Assembly (NCBI GenBank): GCA_963812525.1 | Contig: CAWEVL010000010.1 | Span: forward strand, 434,001-498,000 | Direction: 5' to 3' | DNA length: 64,000 nt | From: Bog-756 sp963812525 | Lineage (GTDB): Bacteria; Actinomycetota; Acidimicrobiia; Acidimicrobiales; RAAP-2 | Shown: one piece after another, positions 36,168 through 44,510 of the stretch | Position numbering within the stretch: the stretch's first letter is position 1 | Layout: every line of letters begins with the position of its first letter | The notes under the pieces: model-generated | Database searches by the model: none | What the model was told of the DNA's origin: nothing | The model's input: the letters and a program-made list of their open reading frames with translations, nothing else | Made by a program: the position numbers and the translations under genes

Positions 36168-37157
36168 TCATGGCCGGCCCGGTCCCTCCCCCGCCGTGGC
36201 CCCCCGGGGCACGGTGATCCGGACGACCACCCCCGGCCCGGCCAGCCGGAGGGACAGGGCGGCCGACGCCCGGTCGAGCACCAGGGCCACCCGCCCGGAG
36301 GCGTCCACCAGAAGCCCCAGCTCACCGGGGCCGAGCTGCCCGAAGCCCCGCACCCACCGGCCGGTCACGACCGGCGGGCCGGGACTCCCCTGCCCGGGAA
36401 CGACGTCGGGCGCCACCGGGCCGGGCTCGACGGTGACCCGGGCCGTCCCGTCCGGGGCCAGCCCGATCCCCACCAGGGTCTCGGGGTCCAGGTCCAACTG
36501 GGCGTTGCCGAAGCGGTCGATCCAGGCCACCGTGGCCACGGCCTCGGCGGCCGAGGCGAGGTGCCGGACGGTGGGGCCGCCCGCGCCCCGTGCCGGGGGA
36601 CCGATCAGACTGCCGGCGTCGGCCGGGGTGCCGATCAGACCGGGGTCGCCCCCGACGACCAGATGGGCGGCGGCCGGGGCGAAGACGTCGCGGCCGTCGA
36701 AGGTGCCGGCCGGCCGGCCGGTGCCCAGGCGGGTCGGGTCCAGCACTATGGTCGTCCGCACCCCGCCCAACGACGTGGCCAGCGCGCCGAGCAGCCCGTT
36801 GTCCGGACCCACCAGCCAGGTCGGTCCGCCCGCCGGCACCTCGAGGGCCACGGCCCGGCGATCGGTCCCCACTCCCGGGTCGACCACGGCCATGACCACC
36901 CCGGGGCCGAGGTAGGGCCCGGCCCGCACCAGCATGGCGGAGCCGGCCGCCACGTCGAAGGCGGGGACGTGGTGGGACAGGTCGATGACCGGGACGGCCG
37001 GCGCCAGCGTATGGAGGACGGCGTGGACCACGCCGACGAACTCGTCGGACGTTCCGTAGTCGGAGAGGAGGTACACCGCCGGCTGGGGCCCGCCGGACGG
37101 CGGGGACGGACCGGGATCCACCGGCTCAACCACCCCCGGCCGGTCGCCGCGCCCCAT
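36168..37157 (-). CDS. S-adenosylmethionine hydrolase (SAM hydroxide adenosyltransferase, DUF62)
   Basis: A 329-residue member of the DUF62/fluorinase-like family, which splits SAM with hydroxide into adenosine and methionine. Conserved segments: LLSDYGTSDEFVGVVHAVL, IDLSHHVPAFDV, AVVDPGVGTDRRAVALE, VGPDNGLLGAL, FDGRDVFAPAAAHL and WIDRFGNAQLDL. The family occurs as intact chlorinases or fluorinases only with a specific insertion loop; I see none, so the hydrolase is favoured. ATG 37157 lies 4 nt from the upstream lipoprotein stop. Confidence 0.87.
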   Translation of the reverse strand: MGRGDRPGVVEPVDPGPSPPSGGPQPAVYLLSDYGTSDEFVGVVHAVLHTLAPAVPVIDLSHHVPAFDVAAGSAMLVRAGPYLGPGVVMAVVDPGVGTDRRAVALEVPAGGPTWLVGPDNGLLGALATSLGGVRTTIVLDPTRLGTGRPAGTFDGRDVFAPAAAHLVVGGDPGLIGTPADAGSLIGPPARGAGGPTVRHLASAAEAVATVAWIDRFGNAQLDLDPETLVGIGLAPDGTARVTVEPGPVAPDVVPGQGSPGPPVVTGRWVRGFGQLGPGELGLLVDASGRVALVLDRASAALSLRLAGPGVVVRITVPRGATAGEGPGRP

Positions 37158-37161
37158 CGGC

Positions 37162-37773
37162 TCAGAGCCGGTCCAGCGCCTTGGCCGCCGTCGAGGCGAA
37201 GAGGGCCGGGGAGGCCGTCGGCGACCGCCACACCAGGACGGTGGCGAGGTCATCCTTGACGCCGACGAACACGTCGAGGAAGACGTGCTGGGACCCGATG
37301 GTCAGCTCCATCTCGGCGGCGAACCCGGCGTCCCCGGTCGGGAGGTCGTTGATCAGATGGGTGGCGATGTGGGCCGTCTGCTCGCCCTGGGTGAAGGTGG
37401 TCCCGTCGCACGCCAAGAAGTCGCTCTTGAGGGCGGACACCGACCCGCTCACCTGCCCGGGCGGGAAGGCGGCCACGGTCTGAAGGGCGGCCTGGGCCCC
37501 GCGGCTGGGCCCGATGAACACGGCATGCACCCGGGTCGTCGAGCCGTGGGCGTCGACCACGGCGGCCAGACAGGCGGGAATGCCGGCGGTGCTGGCGGCG
37601 TCCGGGGCGGTATCCGCGCTCCAGCCCTTCGGGAAGTCGGCCAGGGTCAGCAGCTTGGGCTGGAGGGCGGCCTGGGCGGCCGAGGTCGTGGTGGTGGTCG
37701 GCCGGGAGGTGGTGGACGACGAGGTGGCGGAGCTCCCACAACCGGCCACCAGTGCGCAGCCCAGCACGGCCAC
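37162..37773 (-). CDS. putative lipoprotein, DLPAGW-related domain (member 3)
   Basis: A 203-residue exported protein with a short hydrophobic signal ending in a lipobox-like LVAGC, a Ser/Thr-rich stalk, then a domain with DFPKGW and two cysteines (CLAAV and FLACDG regions). The order DFPKGW, CLA, FLAC and a C-terminal FASTAAKALDR helix parallels the extracytoplasmic domains at 24991-27126 and 27373-28794. The GTG start gives an unusually short signal; an earlier unrecognised start is possible. It lies between proC and the SAM hydrolase. Confidence 0.7.
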   Translation of the reverse strand: MAVLGCALVAGCGSSATSSSTTSRPTTTTTSAAQAALQPKLLTLADFPKGWSADTAPDAASTAGIPACLAAVVDAHGSTTRVHAVFIGPSRGAQAALQTVAAFPPGQVSGSVSALKSDFLACDGTTFTQGEQTAHIATHLINDLPTGDAGFAAEMELTIGSQHVFLDVFVGVKDDLATVLVWRSPTASPALFASTAAKALDRL

Positions 37774-37836
37774 GGGCCACCGCGGCGGCGAGGAGGCTCC
37801 GGGCCCGTCCGCCTGTCGTGGCCCTCCGTCCCCCCC

Positions 37837-38628
37837 TCACCGGCCGAGCTGCCGCGAACGCTCGGTGGCCGCGGCCACCGCCTCGATGAAGGCCGAGCGC
37901 ACCGCCTTGAACTCCAGGGTGCGCACCGCCGCCGCCGTCGTCCCCCCCGGCGAGGTGACCGCGGCCCGCAGCGCGCCGGGGTCGTCGCCGGTCTCGGCCA
38001 TCATGCGGGCCGACCCGAGCACCGTGCCCACCACCAGCTCCCGACTGTCCTGCCGCGAGAGCCCGGCCGTGACACCGGCGTCGATGAGGGCCTCGGCCAC
38101 CAGGAAGACGTAGGCCGGCCCGGAACCCGAGAGGCCGGTCACCGCGTCGAGCTGGCGCTCGGGCAGTCGGACGACCGAGCCCACCGCGCCCAGGACCTCC
38201 TCGGCCCAGTCGAGGTCGGCCGACGTGGCCGCGTTGCCCCCGGACATGCCGGCCATGCCCGCGCCGACCAGGGCGGGGGTGTTGGGCATGGCCCGGATCA
38301 CCACCGCCCCCGTCGGAAGTACGTCCTCCAGCCGGGCCGTGGACACGCCGGCCACGATCGAGAGCACCCGGGTGACCCCCACGGCGGCGAGGGTGCGGGC
38401 CACGGCCTCGGCCACGTCGGGCTTGACGGCCAGCACGGCGGACTCGGCGGCCACCGGTCCCTCGCTGACCAGGAGCCCGGGGTGGGCGTCGGCCAGGCGA
38501 CGGCGCTGGGTCCCGTCGGGCTCGCTCACCGCCAGGTCGCCCACCGGGGCCCAGCCGCCGCCGATGAGCCCGGCCAGCAGGGCGGATCCCATCTTGCCGC
38601 CCCCCACGACCACCAGTTTGGGTGCCAT
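37837..38628 (-). CDS. proC: pyrroline-5-carboxylate reductase
   Basis: A 263-residue NAD(P)H enzyme making proline from 1-pyrroline-5-carboxylate. Rossmann GGGKMGSALLAGL, IRAMPNTPALVGAGM, and the C-terminal signature ELVVGTVLGSARMMAETGDDPGALRAAVTSPGGTT region are intact. A TAGCGT box 8 nt upstream of the ATG (complement of 38637-38642) suggests a leaderless transcript. Confidence 0.95.
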   Translation of the reverse strand: MAPKLVVVGGGKMGSALLAGLIGGGWAPVGDLAVSEPDGTQRRRLADAHPGLLVSEGPVAAESAVLAVKPDVAEAVARTLAAVGVTRVLSIVAGVSTARLEDVLPTGAVVIRAMPNTPALVGAGMAGMSGGNAATSADLDWAEEVLGAVGSVVRLPERQLDAVTGLSGSGPAYVFLVAEALIDAGVTAGLSRQDSRELVVGTVLGSARMMAETGDDPGALRAAVTSPGGTTAAAVRTLEFKAVRSAFIEAVAAATERSRQLGR

Positions 38629-38686
38629 GCGGGGAGACGCTACCAGCGGCCCTCTTCGGCACCCGGGGGGCCGCCGGTCGGGCGGA

Positions 38687-39205
38687 TCAGGCGGTGGCGG
38701 CGCGCGCCGAGGGGGGACGACGCCGGTAACGACCCTCGTAGCCGATGGCCATGGCCGTCGGGAAGCACTCGTCGGTGTACGCCAGGGACGCCCCCATGAT
38801 GCGGTCGAGCTCCTCGTCGTCCACCCGCTCGACCGGGACCCGGCCGACCAGGTAGATGGCGTCCTCGGGGCCCAGGGCGAAGGACATGCCCAACAGGTCG
38901 GCGTTGCGCTTGAGCAGGTACTCCCAGGTGGCCTGGACGTTGGTCTCCGGCGCCGGCATGAACTGGGTCTCGTGGTGGAGCGTGCGCTGTCGCAGGGTCA
39001 GCCAGACGGTCACGAACTCCTTCTCGTCCCCCCGCAGGCGGAGGTACCAGCGGGGTGCCCCGGTGACCGGATCGCCGCCGGCCTGGCGGTCGACGGCCAC
39101 CAGTGCGCCATCGTCGGCCAGCTCCCGCGCCCCCCACCGGTCGATGACGGTGCACACCGCTTCCCGCTCGTCGGGACCGAGCAGGCCACCCCAGCGATCG
39201 GTCAC
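38687..39205 (-). CDS. YbjN-domain protein
   Basis: A 172-residue protein of the YbjN/sensory-transduction-like family, which adopts a type III secretion chaperone-like fold. In mycobacteria a protein of this family is encoded directly after mshA, as here. GTG 39205 overlaps the mshA stop by 4 nt, so I took it over the GTG 6 nt further upstream. The stretch GDEKEFVTVWLTLRQRTLHHETQFMPAPE is the family core. Its function is not established. Confidence 0.8.
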   Translation of the reverse strand: MTDRWGGLLGPDEREAVCTVIDRWGARELADDGALVAVDRQAGGDPVTGAPRWYLRLRGDEKEFVTVWLTLRQRTLHHETQFMPAPETNVQATWEYLLKRNADLLGMSFALGPEDAIYLVGRVPVERVDDEELDRIMGASLAYTDECFPTAMAIGYEGRYRRRPPSARAATA

Positions 39206-40464
39206 GAGCACTCGACGAGGCGGCCCGCGGTGAGGTCGGCGTAGATCTCGGTCAGGAGGTGCGCGGCGCGGGCCCAGGTGTACCGGCGGGCCCGCAGGAC
39301 CGCCCCGGTGCTCAGGCGCTCGGCCAGGAGCGGCTCGGCCAGGATCTGGCGCACCCAGGCGGCGAAGGCCTCTGGGCTCGACTCCTCCACCAGGTAGCCG
39401 GTGCGCCCGTGGTCGATGAGGCTGCGCAGCCCGCCGACGTCGGAGGCCACCACCGGGGTGCCGCACGCCGCGGCCTCGAGGGCCACCAGACCGAACGACT
39501 CCGAGCGGCTCGGCACCAGGCAGACGTCGCTGGCCCGGTAGTACGTGGAGAGCAGCTCGTGGGGCTGGGGAGGGACGAACACCACCCGGTCACCGAGACC
39601 CAACTCGTCGACCAGGGCCTCGACCCGGGCCACCTCGATATCGCCATGGGGGCCGCTCGGACCACCGACGATCACCAGCCGGGCGTCGGGATGATCGGCG
39701 GTGAGGCCGGCCAGGGCCCGCACGGCCACCCCCACGCCCTTCAACGGCTGGATCCGTCCGACGAAGAGGAGCAGCGGGCCCGGCCCGCTGAGCCCGAGGG
39801 CCCGCCGGGCCTGGCGGCGGTCCCCGGGTCCGAAGAAGGCCTGGTCCACCCCGGGGGCCACGATCCGGATGCGGGACGGGTCGGCGCCGTACAGCTCGGA
39901 GATCTGGGCCGCCTCCACCGAGCAGGAGGCGAGCACGGTGTCCGAGCACCGGATGATGGTGGCCTCGGCCTCGGCCCGCCGATGGGGGGCGTCGGCCTCG
40001 ACCTCCTCCGGGCTGGCCTCGGCCTTGACCCGGTCGAGGGTGTGGAAGGTGGACACCAGGGGGAGGTTGAGCCGGTGCTTGATGAGGTGGCCGGCGATCC
40101 CGCTCAGCCAGTAGTTGGCGTGGACGGCGTCGAAGGGCACGTCCCACTCGGTGCCGAGACCCTCGGAGCCCTGCATGGACTTCAGCACACCGTCGGCGAA
40201 CTCCTCGACCACCGAAGGCAGGGCCTCCTTGGCCATGGGGCTGGGGGGGCCGGCCGAGACGAAGTGGACCCGGAACCCGGGCTCGATGTCGATGACCGAC
40301 GGCAGGTCTTCGGACCAGGCCCGGGTGAAGACGTCGCACGCCACGCCGGCCCGGGCCAGGGCGGCGGACAGTTCGCGGACGTAGACGTTCATGCCGCCCC
40401 CGTCCCCGGTGCCCGGTTGGGACAGGGGTGAGGTGTGCAGGGAGAGAACAGCCAGACGCCTCAT
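39202..40464 (-). CDS. mshA: D-inositol-3-phosphate glycosyltransferase (mycothiol biosynthesis)
   Basis: A 420-residue GT4 retaining glycosyltransferase that transfers GlcNAc to 1-L-myo-inositol-1-phosphate, starting mycothiol synthesis. Motifs: HTSPLSQPGTGDGGGMNVYVREL (diagnostic for MshA), HANYWLSGIAGH, FVGRIQPLKGV and PSRSESFGLVALEAAACGTPVVA with the EX7E glutamates. The TAGGCT box 9 nt upstream (complement of 40474-40479) indicates a leaderless promoter. A general GT4 enzyme is the alternative, but the N-terminal motif and the ybjN neighbour favour MshA. Confidence 0.9.
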   Translation of the reverse strand: MRRLAVLSLHTSPLSQPGTGDGGGMNVYVRELSAALARAGVACDVFTRAWSEDLPSVIDIEPGFRVHFVSAGPPSPMAKEALPSVVEEFADGVLKSMQGSEGLGTEWDVPFDAVHANYWLSGIAGHLIKHRLNLPLVSTFHTLDRVKAEASPEEVEADAPHRRAEAEATIIRCSDTVLASCSVEAAQISELYGADPSRIRIVAPGVDQAFFGPGDRRQARRALGLSGPGPLLLFVGRIQPLKGVGVAVRALAGLTADHPDARLVIVGGPSGPHGDIEVARVEALVDELGLGDRVVFVPPQPHELLSTYYRASDVCLVPSRSESFGLVALEAAACGTPVVASDVGGLRSLIDHGRTGYLVEESSPEAFAAWVRQILAEPLLAERLSTGAVLRARRYTWARAAHLLTEIYADLTAGRLVECS

Positions 40465-40493
40465 GCCCCCGGGAGCCTACCGGTAGGGCTGGG

Positions 40494-40982
40494 TCAGCCG
40501 GCTACCGGGGTCGGGCCCCGCCCGTTCGGGACCGGGGCCGGCCCGGGTTCCGCGTCCGGGTCCCCGCCGACCGGTCCCTCGGGGTCGGCCATGGTGGCCA
40601 GGTCCGATTCGGCCTGGTCCTCGTTCTCGTGCCGGAACGAGAGGTAGATCCGCAGCATGGCCTGGCGCTGCTCCTCGGTCAGGTGGTGATCGTTGAAGAT
40701 GTGCCGCGACAGGTCGGTGTCCCCGTCCGGGCGCTCGAGGATGCCGGCCTGGACATAGAGGGTCTCCGCCGAGATGCGCAGGGCCTTGGCGATCTGCTGG
40801 AGGATCTCCGCCGACGGGCGGCGCAGGCCCCGTTCGATCTGGCTGAGGTAGGGGTTGGAGATCCCGGCCAGCTCGGACAGCCGACGCAGGGACAGGCGGG
40901 CCGAGCTGCGCTGCTCCCGGATGAAGGAGCCCAGCTCGTTGACCAGCTGCGCCCCTTCGGAGTGGGCGGGCTCCCTCACCAT
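40494..40982 (-). CDS. XRE-family helix-turn-helix regulator
   Basis: A 162-residue regulator with an N-terminal Cro/C1 helix-turn-helix (about 15-72, LRRLSELAGISNPYLSQIERGLRRPSAEIL region), then a conserved acidic helix (HHLTEEQRQAMLRIYLSFRHE) and a disordered Pro/Gly/Asp-rich tail. Mycobacteria have a similar small regulator near mshA and the heme cluster. Start ATG 40982 lies 10 nt past the stop of the RsiG-like gene, so they share a transcript with sodX. Confidence 0.88.
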   Translation of the reverse strand: MVREPAHSEGAQLVNELGSFIREQRSSARLSLRRLSELAGISNPYLSQIERGLRRPSAEILQQIAKALRISAETLYVQAGILERPDGDTDLSRHIFNDHHLTEEQRQAMLRIYLSFRHENEDQAESDLATMADPEGPVGGDPDAEPGPAPVPNGRGPTPVAG

Positions 40983-40992
40983 CGGTGCCCGG

Positions 40993-41538
40993 TCACTTCA
41001 GGAGGCCGTCCACCGTGGCTCGTCCGGTCTTGTGCCGGTCGACCAGCTCCGCCTGGAGGGCGTCGATCCGCTCGTGCAGGGCCCGGCGATCGGCCGAGAC
41101 CCGCGACTCGATGGCCTCGAGCTGCCCGGCGATGCTGTTCAGTTGATCGATGTCCAGATCGGCCAGGCTGCCGATCTCGTCGGCCCCGAGCACGGCGTCG
41201 AGCTCGGCGGTGAGGTCGGCCTCCTCGGTGTCGGGGGACAGGAGCTGGGGCAGGTGACCGGGCCCCGGAGGGCGGCCCGGGCCCGACGAGAGGATCCCGG
41301 GGAGGTCGTTGACCAGGGTCCCAAGGTCGCGCAGGGCGTCCGAGCCCGGATGCTCGAGGTAGGTGTGGACGATGTCGAGGCGACCCTGGATCAGGCGCCG
41401 GAGGTAGGACAGGGCCACCTCGGCCTCCTGGCACTCCGTGCGCATGGCCCGGATGTCAGCCAGGCTGCGGTCGGCCATGCCGTCGAGGTAGTTGCTGGTC
41501 AGGATGCGGACGAGATCGTCCTGGTGGCTGGTCATCAC
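40993..41538 (-). CDS. rsiG: RsiG-like c-di-GMP-binding anti-sigma factor (AmfC type)
   Basis: A 181-residue protein dominated by heptad-like helices at both ends with a Gly/Pro-rich hinge. It contains one exact copy of the c-di-GMP-binding motif known from RsiG, E(X)3S(X)2R(X)3Q(X)3D, as Glu40, Ser44, Arg47, Gln51 and Asp55 (DNA 41374-41421). Streptomyces RsiG has two copies and works as a monomer; a single copy is described for the Rubrobacter form, which dimerises. RsiG holds the sigma factor WhiG when charged with c-di-GMP; no whiG is in this window. The second helix has no second motif. The gene follows sodX with a 4-nt GTGA overlap (ATG 41535 is an alternative start). Confidence 0.78.
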   Translation of the reverse strand: MMTSHQDDLVRILTSNYLDGMADRSLADIRAMRTECQEAEVALSYLRRLIQGRLDIVHTYLEHPGSDALRDLGTLVNDLPGILSSGPGRPPGPGHLPQLLSPDTEEADLTAELDAVLGADEIGSLADLDIDQLNSIAGQLEAIESRVSADRRALHERIDALQAELVDRHKTGRATVDGLLK

Positions 41539-41981
41539 GCCCGATGGTACTCCCCTGACCCGGGCAGAGGGCCGTTCCTGCCCGCCGGGGCATACCGGTA
41601 GACGGCTCGGCCGATGAGGGCGGACCGGGAGACCGGTCCGAAAGAACGGCTGTCGGTGCTGAACTCGCGGGAGTCGCCCTCGACCTCGAGGGTGCCCAGT
41701 CGGAGGTCGACGGACCGGACCCGCTTGATCAGGATACGGTCGGCCCGCCGGGGATCACGGAGGGCCACCACCTGCCCAGGAGCCGGGCGCAGCGGTGAAC
41801 GCCAGGGGGCCCGCAGCACCACCAGGCGGTCGCCGGGACGCAGGGCCGGGACCATGGAGGACCCGACCACCTCCACCCGACGGACGGGACGGTAGCGGAG
41901 GAGGGCCAGCGCCCCGGCCGCCGTCACGGCCAGCCACAGGACCTGGCCCCAGCGCCCGGCGGCCGGGTCGAACGCGGCCAT
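41535..41981 (-). CDS. sodX: nickel superoxide dismutase maturation protease
   Basis: A 148-residue S26 signal-peptidase-like protease with one N-terminal transmembrane helix. The catalytic Ser (about 42, VVGSSMVPALRPGD) and Lys (about 86, RILIKRV) form the dyad. SodX proteins cleave the SodN leader to expose the His that coordinates nickel; the divergent sodN gene immediately upstream makes this assignment strong. ATG 41981 gives the normal length; the open frame upstream reads into the sodN leader repeats and is not used. Confidence 0.92.
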   Translation of the reverse strand: MAAFDPAAGRWGQVLWLAVTAAGALALLRYRPVRRVEVVGSSMVPALRPGDRLVVLRAPWRSPLRPAPGQVVALRDPRRADRILIKRVRSVDLRLGTLEVEGDSREFSTDSRSFGPVSRSALIGRAVYRYAPAGRNGPLPGSGEYHRA

Positions 41982-42037
41982 CAGGGTCGGGGTCCGACCG
42001 GCCCGGGGCCCCACGTTCGGGAGGTGGTGAACCTGGG

Positions 42038-42043
42038 TAAGGT
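42038..42043 (+). promoter_or_regulatory. candidate -10 box of sodN
   Basis: TAAGGT fits the TANNNT form used by other genes here. Initiation near 42050 would give a 5' leader of about 140 nt containing the 14-bp repeat array. No clear -35 is visible. Confidence 0.35.
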
Positions 42044-42076
42044 GAGCGGATTGGGCACCATCTCCCAGTCTGCACC

Positions 42077-42160
42077 AGACAGAAGCAGCCAGACAGAAGC
42101 AGCCAGACAGAAGCAGCCAGACAGACCGAACCAGACAGACCGAAGCAGACAGACCGAAGT
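42077..42160. repeat. six tandem 14-bp repeats in the sodN leader
   Basis: Units start at 42077, 42091, 42105, 42119, 42133 and 42147. The first three are identical (AGACAGAAGCAGCC); the last three vary as AGACAGACCGAAxx. The array ends 31 nt before the sodN start and fills the sodX-sodN intergenic region. It could be a set of regulator sites, an RNA element or slipped-strand expansion. The purine-rich transcribed strand has few pairing partners. Confidence 0.9.
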
Positions 42161-42191
42161 CCCGCCCCAAACCGGCATCCAAGAAGGAGTC

Positions 42192-42617
42192 ATGCGCATG
42201 CGTCTCGTTGACCAGTTGCTCGCCACCATCGACCGAGTGTCCGCCCCGCGGGTGGTCCACGCCCACTGCGACCTGCCCTGTGGCGTCTACGACCCGGCCC
42301 AGGCCCGTATCGAGGCCGAGTCGGTCAAGGCCACCATGGCCAAGTACAACGACTCCGACGACGAGGCGTTCAAGACCCGGGCCATCCTGATCAAGGAGGA
42401 GCGGGCCGACCTGGTCAAGCACCACCTCTGGGTGCTGTGGACCGACTACTTCAAGCCCGAGCACCTCGAGAAGCACCCCCAGCTGCACGACCTGTTCTGG
42501 AAGGCCACCAAGAAGGCCGGCGAGGCCAAGAAGACCAACGACGTGGCGGTGGGCGACGACCTGCTGGCGCAGATCGCCGAGATCGACAAGATCTTCTGGG
42601 AAACCAAGAAGGCATAG
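42192..42617 (+). CDS. sodN: nickel-containing superoxide dismutase precursor
   Basis: A 141-residue precursor of Ni-SOD, which dismutates superoxide. The nickel hook HCDLPCGVYDP begins at residue 25, so a 24-residue leader is removed, leaving the typical 117-residue mature chain; His25, Cys26 and Cys30 are the ligands. Start ATG 42192 has an AAGGAG ribosome site at 42184-42189. The longer open frame upstream only translates the leader repeats. Nickel control by a Nur-type regulator is usual, but I see no clear site. Confidence 0.97.
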   Translation: MRMRLVDQLLATIDRVSAPRVVHAHCDLPCGVYDPAQARIEAESVKATMAKYNDSDDEAFKTRAILIKEERADLVKHHLWVLWTDYFKPEHLEKHPQLHDLFWKATKKAGEAKKTNDVAVGDDLLAQIAEIDKIFWETKKA

Positions 42618-42645
42618 AGGCTCCTACCCCGCCGAGGGTCGGGCA

Positions 42646-42663
42646 GCCGGGCGCGCTCCCGGC
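42646..42663 (+). terminator. hairpin after sodN
   Basis: GCCGGG and CCCGGC pair around a 6-nt loop, about 28 nt past the sodN stop, in the gap before the convergent sigma factor gene. No T-run follows. Confidence 0.35.
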
Positions 42664-42740
42664 CGGAGTGGGCGCGTCGGGCTGGGCAGTGCCGCGGTGC
42701 CGGGATCGGTGCGACCGGTGCCTACCGCCGAGACGGCGGG

Positions 42741-43976
42741 TCACACCTCTCCGGCCGCCCGGGCCAGAAGCATCTCCCGCTCGCGGACATTGCGGGTCAG
42801 GTCGGCGGCCCGCTCGAACTCGGCCCGGGCCTCGTCCGCCCGCCCCAGCCGCTCGAGAAGATCCCCCCGAACGCTCGGCAGCCAGGGGTAGCCGGCGAGG
42901 GCCGGCTCGTCGACCAGGGCGTCGACCAGGACCAGGCCGGCCCCGGGGCCCTCGGCCATCGAGACGGCGACCGCCCGGTTGAGCTCCACCACCGGCGACG
43001 GGGTCAGGACCAGGAGCCGGCCGTACAACATGGCGATCACCGCCCAGTCGGTGTCCTCGTAGCGGACGGCCCGCGCGTGGCAGGCGGCGATGGCCGCCTG
43101 CACGGAGTAGGGGCCGTCCCCGGCCAGCAGCAGCGCCTCCAGGCCGCGCCGGATGAGCATCCGGTTCCACCGGGCGCGGTGCTGGTCGGCCAGCAGCACG
43201 GGCTCGCCGTCGGGGCCGGTCCGGGTGGTCATTCGGGAGGCCTGCAGTTCGAGCAGGGCGGCCAGGCCGTGCACCTCGCCCTCCTGCGGCATCAGCGCCT
43301 CGAGGACCCGGGCCAGTCGTAAGGCGTCCTCGCACAGGGCCGGACGGACCAGGTCCTCGCCCGCGGTGGCCGAGTAGCCCTCGTTGAAGATGAGGTAGAT
43401 CACCTCCAGCACCGACGAGAGCCGAGCCGAGCGTTCGGCGCCGGACGGGACCTCGAAGGGCACCCCGGCCCGGGCCAGGGTCCGTTTGGCCCGCACGATG
43501 CGCTGGGCCACGGTCGACTCGGGGACCAGGAAGGCCCGGGCGATCTCCTCGGTGGTCAGCCCACCCAGCAGTCGCAGCGTGAGGGCGATGCGGGCCTCCG
43601 ACGAGAGCAGTGGATGACAGGCGGTGAAGATGAGCCGGAGGAGATCGTCGTCGATGTCGTCGACCTCGGGCGGCTCGGGCGGCGGCACGTCGTCCAGGGA
43701 CCGCCCCACCTCGGCCAGCTTCCGGGCGTAGGTCTCCCGGCGGCGGACCAGATCGATGGCCCGGTGCTTGGCCGTGGCCATGAGCCAGGCGCCCGGACTG
43801 TCCGGGACGCCCGACTCGGGCCAGACCTCCAGGGCCACCACCACCGCGTCCTGGGCCAACTCCTCGGCGATGCCGAGGTCGCGCACGATGCGGGCCACGG
43901 TGGCCACGATGCGGGGGTACTCGATCCTGACGAGCGCGTCGACCGCGGCGGTCTCCTTCGATCCCCTCACCGGCAT
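42741..43976 (-). CDS. ECF42-type RNA polymerase sigma factor
   Basis: A 411-residue ECF sigma factor. Region 2 holds EELAQDAVVVALEVWPESGVPDSPGAWL and AIDLVRRRET; region 4 holds LLGGLTTEEIARAFLVPESTVAQRIVRAKRTL. The long C-terminal extension with LIFNEGYSATAGEDLVRP and LNRAVAVSMAEGP is the DUF6596/TPR-like domain of ECF42. That group has no classical anti-sigma factor and its genes sit beside DGPF proteins, as here: the DGPF gene ends 38 bp upstream on the same strand. The extension is thought to control activity. Confidence 0.93.
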   Translation of the reverse strand: MPVRGSKETAAVDALVRIEYPRIVATVARIVRDLGIAEELAQDAVVVALEVWPESGVPDSPGAWLMATAKHRAIDLVRRRETYARKLAEVGRSLDDVPPPEPPEVDDIDDDLLRLIFTACHPLLSSEARIALTLRLLGGLTTEEIARAFLVPESTVAQRIVRAKRTLARAGVPFEVPSGAERSARLSSVLEVIYLIFNEGYSATAGEDLVRPALCEDALRLARVLEALMPQEGEVHGLAALLELQASRMTTRTGPDGEPVLLADQHRARWNRMLIRRGLEALLLAGDGPYSVQAAIAACHARAVRYEDTDWAVIAMLYGRLLVLTPSPVVELNRAVAVSMAEGPGAGLVLVDALVDEPALAGYPWLPSVRGDLLERLGRADEARAEFERAADLTRNVREREMLLARAAGEV

Positions 43977-44014
43977 CCATCAGACCAGCCGGACGGATGC
44001 GTGGCAACCGGCGA

Positions 44015-44371
44015 TCAGGGCTCGGCGATCTCCCGGAGCTCGGCGGTCACCGTCCAGAAGTCCTCGTGGCATTCGAGGAACCGCTTGGTCCATTCGAGTG
44101 CCTCGGCCTTGTCCTTGGCCTGGAGGATGGCGTAGCCGCCGACGACCTCCTTGGTCTCGGTGAAGGGCCCGTCGGTATAGCTGAGCGCGCCACCCGACCA
44201 GGTGACCCGGGTGCCCTCGGAGGTCGGCGTGAGGCCGGCGGTGTCCAGCATCACCCCGGCCTTGGTGATCTCCTCGAACAGGGCGCCCATGCGGGCCTCG
44301 AGCTCGGGGCTCGGGCCCTCGCCCGGTCCGTTCTGTTCGTCGATGCGGATCATGCTGAGGTAACGCGGCAT
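44015..44371 (-). CDS. DGPF (YCII-related) domain protein
   Basis: A 118-residue ferredoxin-like-fold protein named for its YTDGPFTETKEVVGGYAI motif (about 66-83). DGPF proteins are the standard partner and proposed target or effector of ECF42 sigma factors; their biochemical role is unknown. The ATG at 44371 begins MPRYLSMIRID, the usual family start, so the longer open frame upstream is not used. A GAGGAGT ribosome site lies just upstream. Confidence 0.92.
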   Translation of the reverse strand: MPRYLSMIRIDEQNGPGEGPSPELEARMGALFEEITKAGVMLDTAGLTPTSEGTRVTWSGGALSYTDGPFTETKEVVGGYAILQAKDKAEALEWTKRFLECHEDFWTVTAELREIAEP

Positions 44372-44510
44372 GGCTGACTCCTCGGTTCGGAGGACAGGGA
44401 CGGTCCCTGCCTCGTACTGGTATGTCGAACAAGCCCTCGCCGGATCGACAGCTCCCGCAAATTTCTCGGGCAGCCCTGCTCGATGGCCCGGTGGTCCGTC
44501 CGGCGCTGGC

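Noticed and set aside
36168..37157. SAM-dependent halogenase (fluorinase/chlorinase)
   Set aside because: The family motifs match the hydroxide adenosyltransferase, and no insertion loop of the halogenase type is evident.
42024..42191. Longer SodN start upstream of the ATG at 42192
   Set aside because: The upstream frame only reads through the 14-bp repeats. The 24-residue leader from ATG 42192 gives the expected 117-residue mature enzyme.
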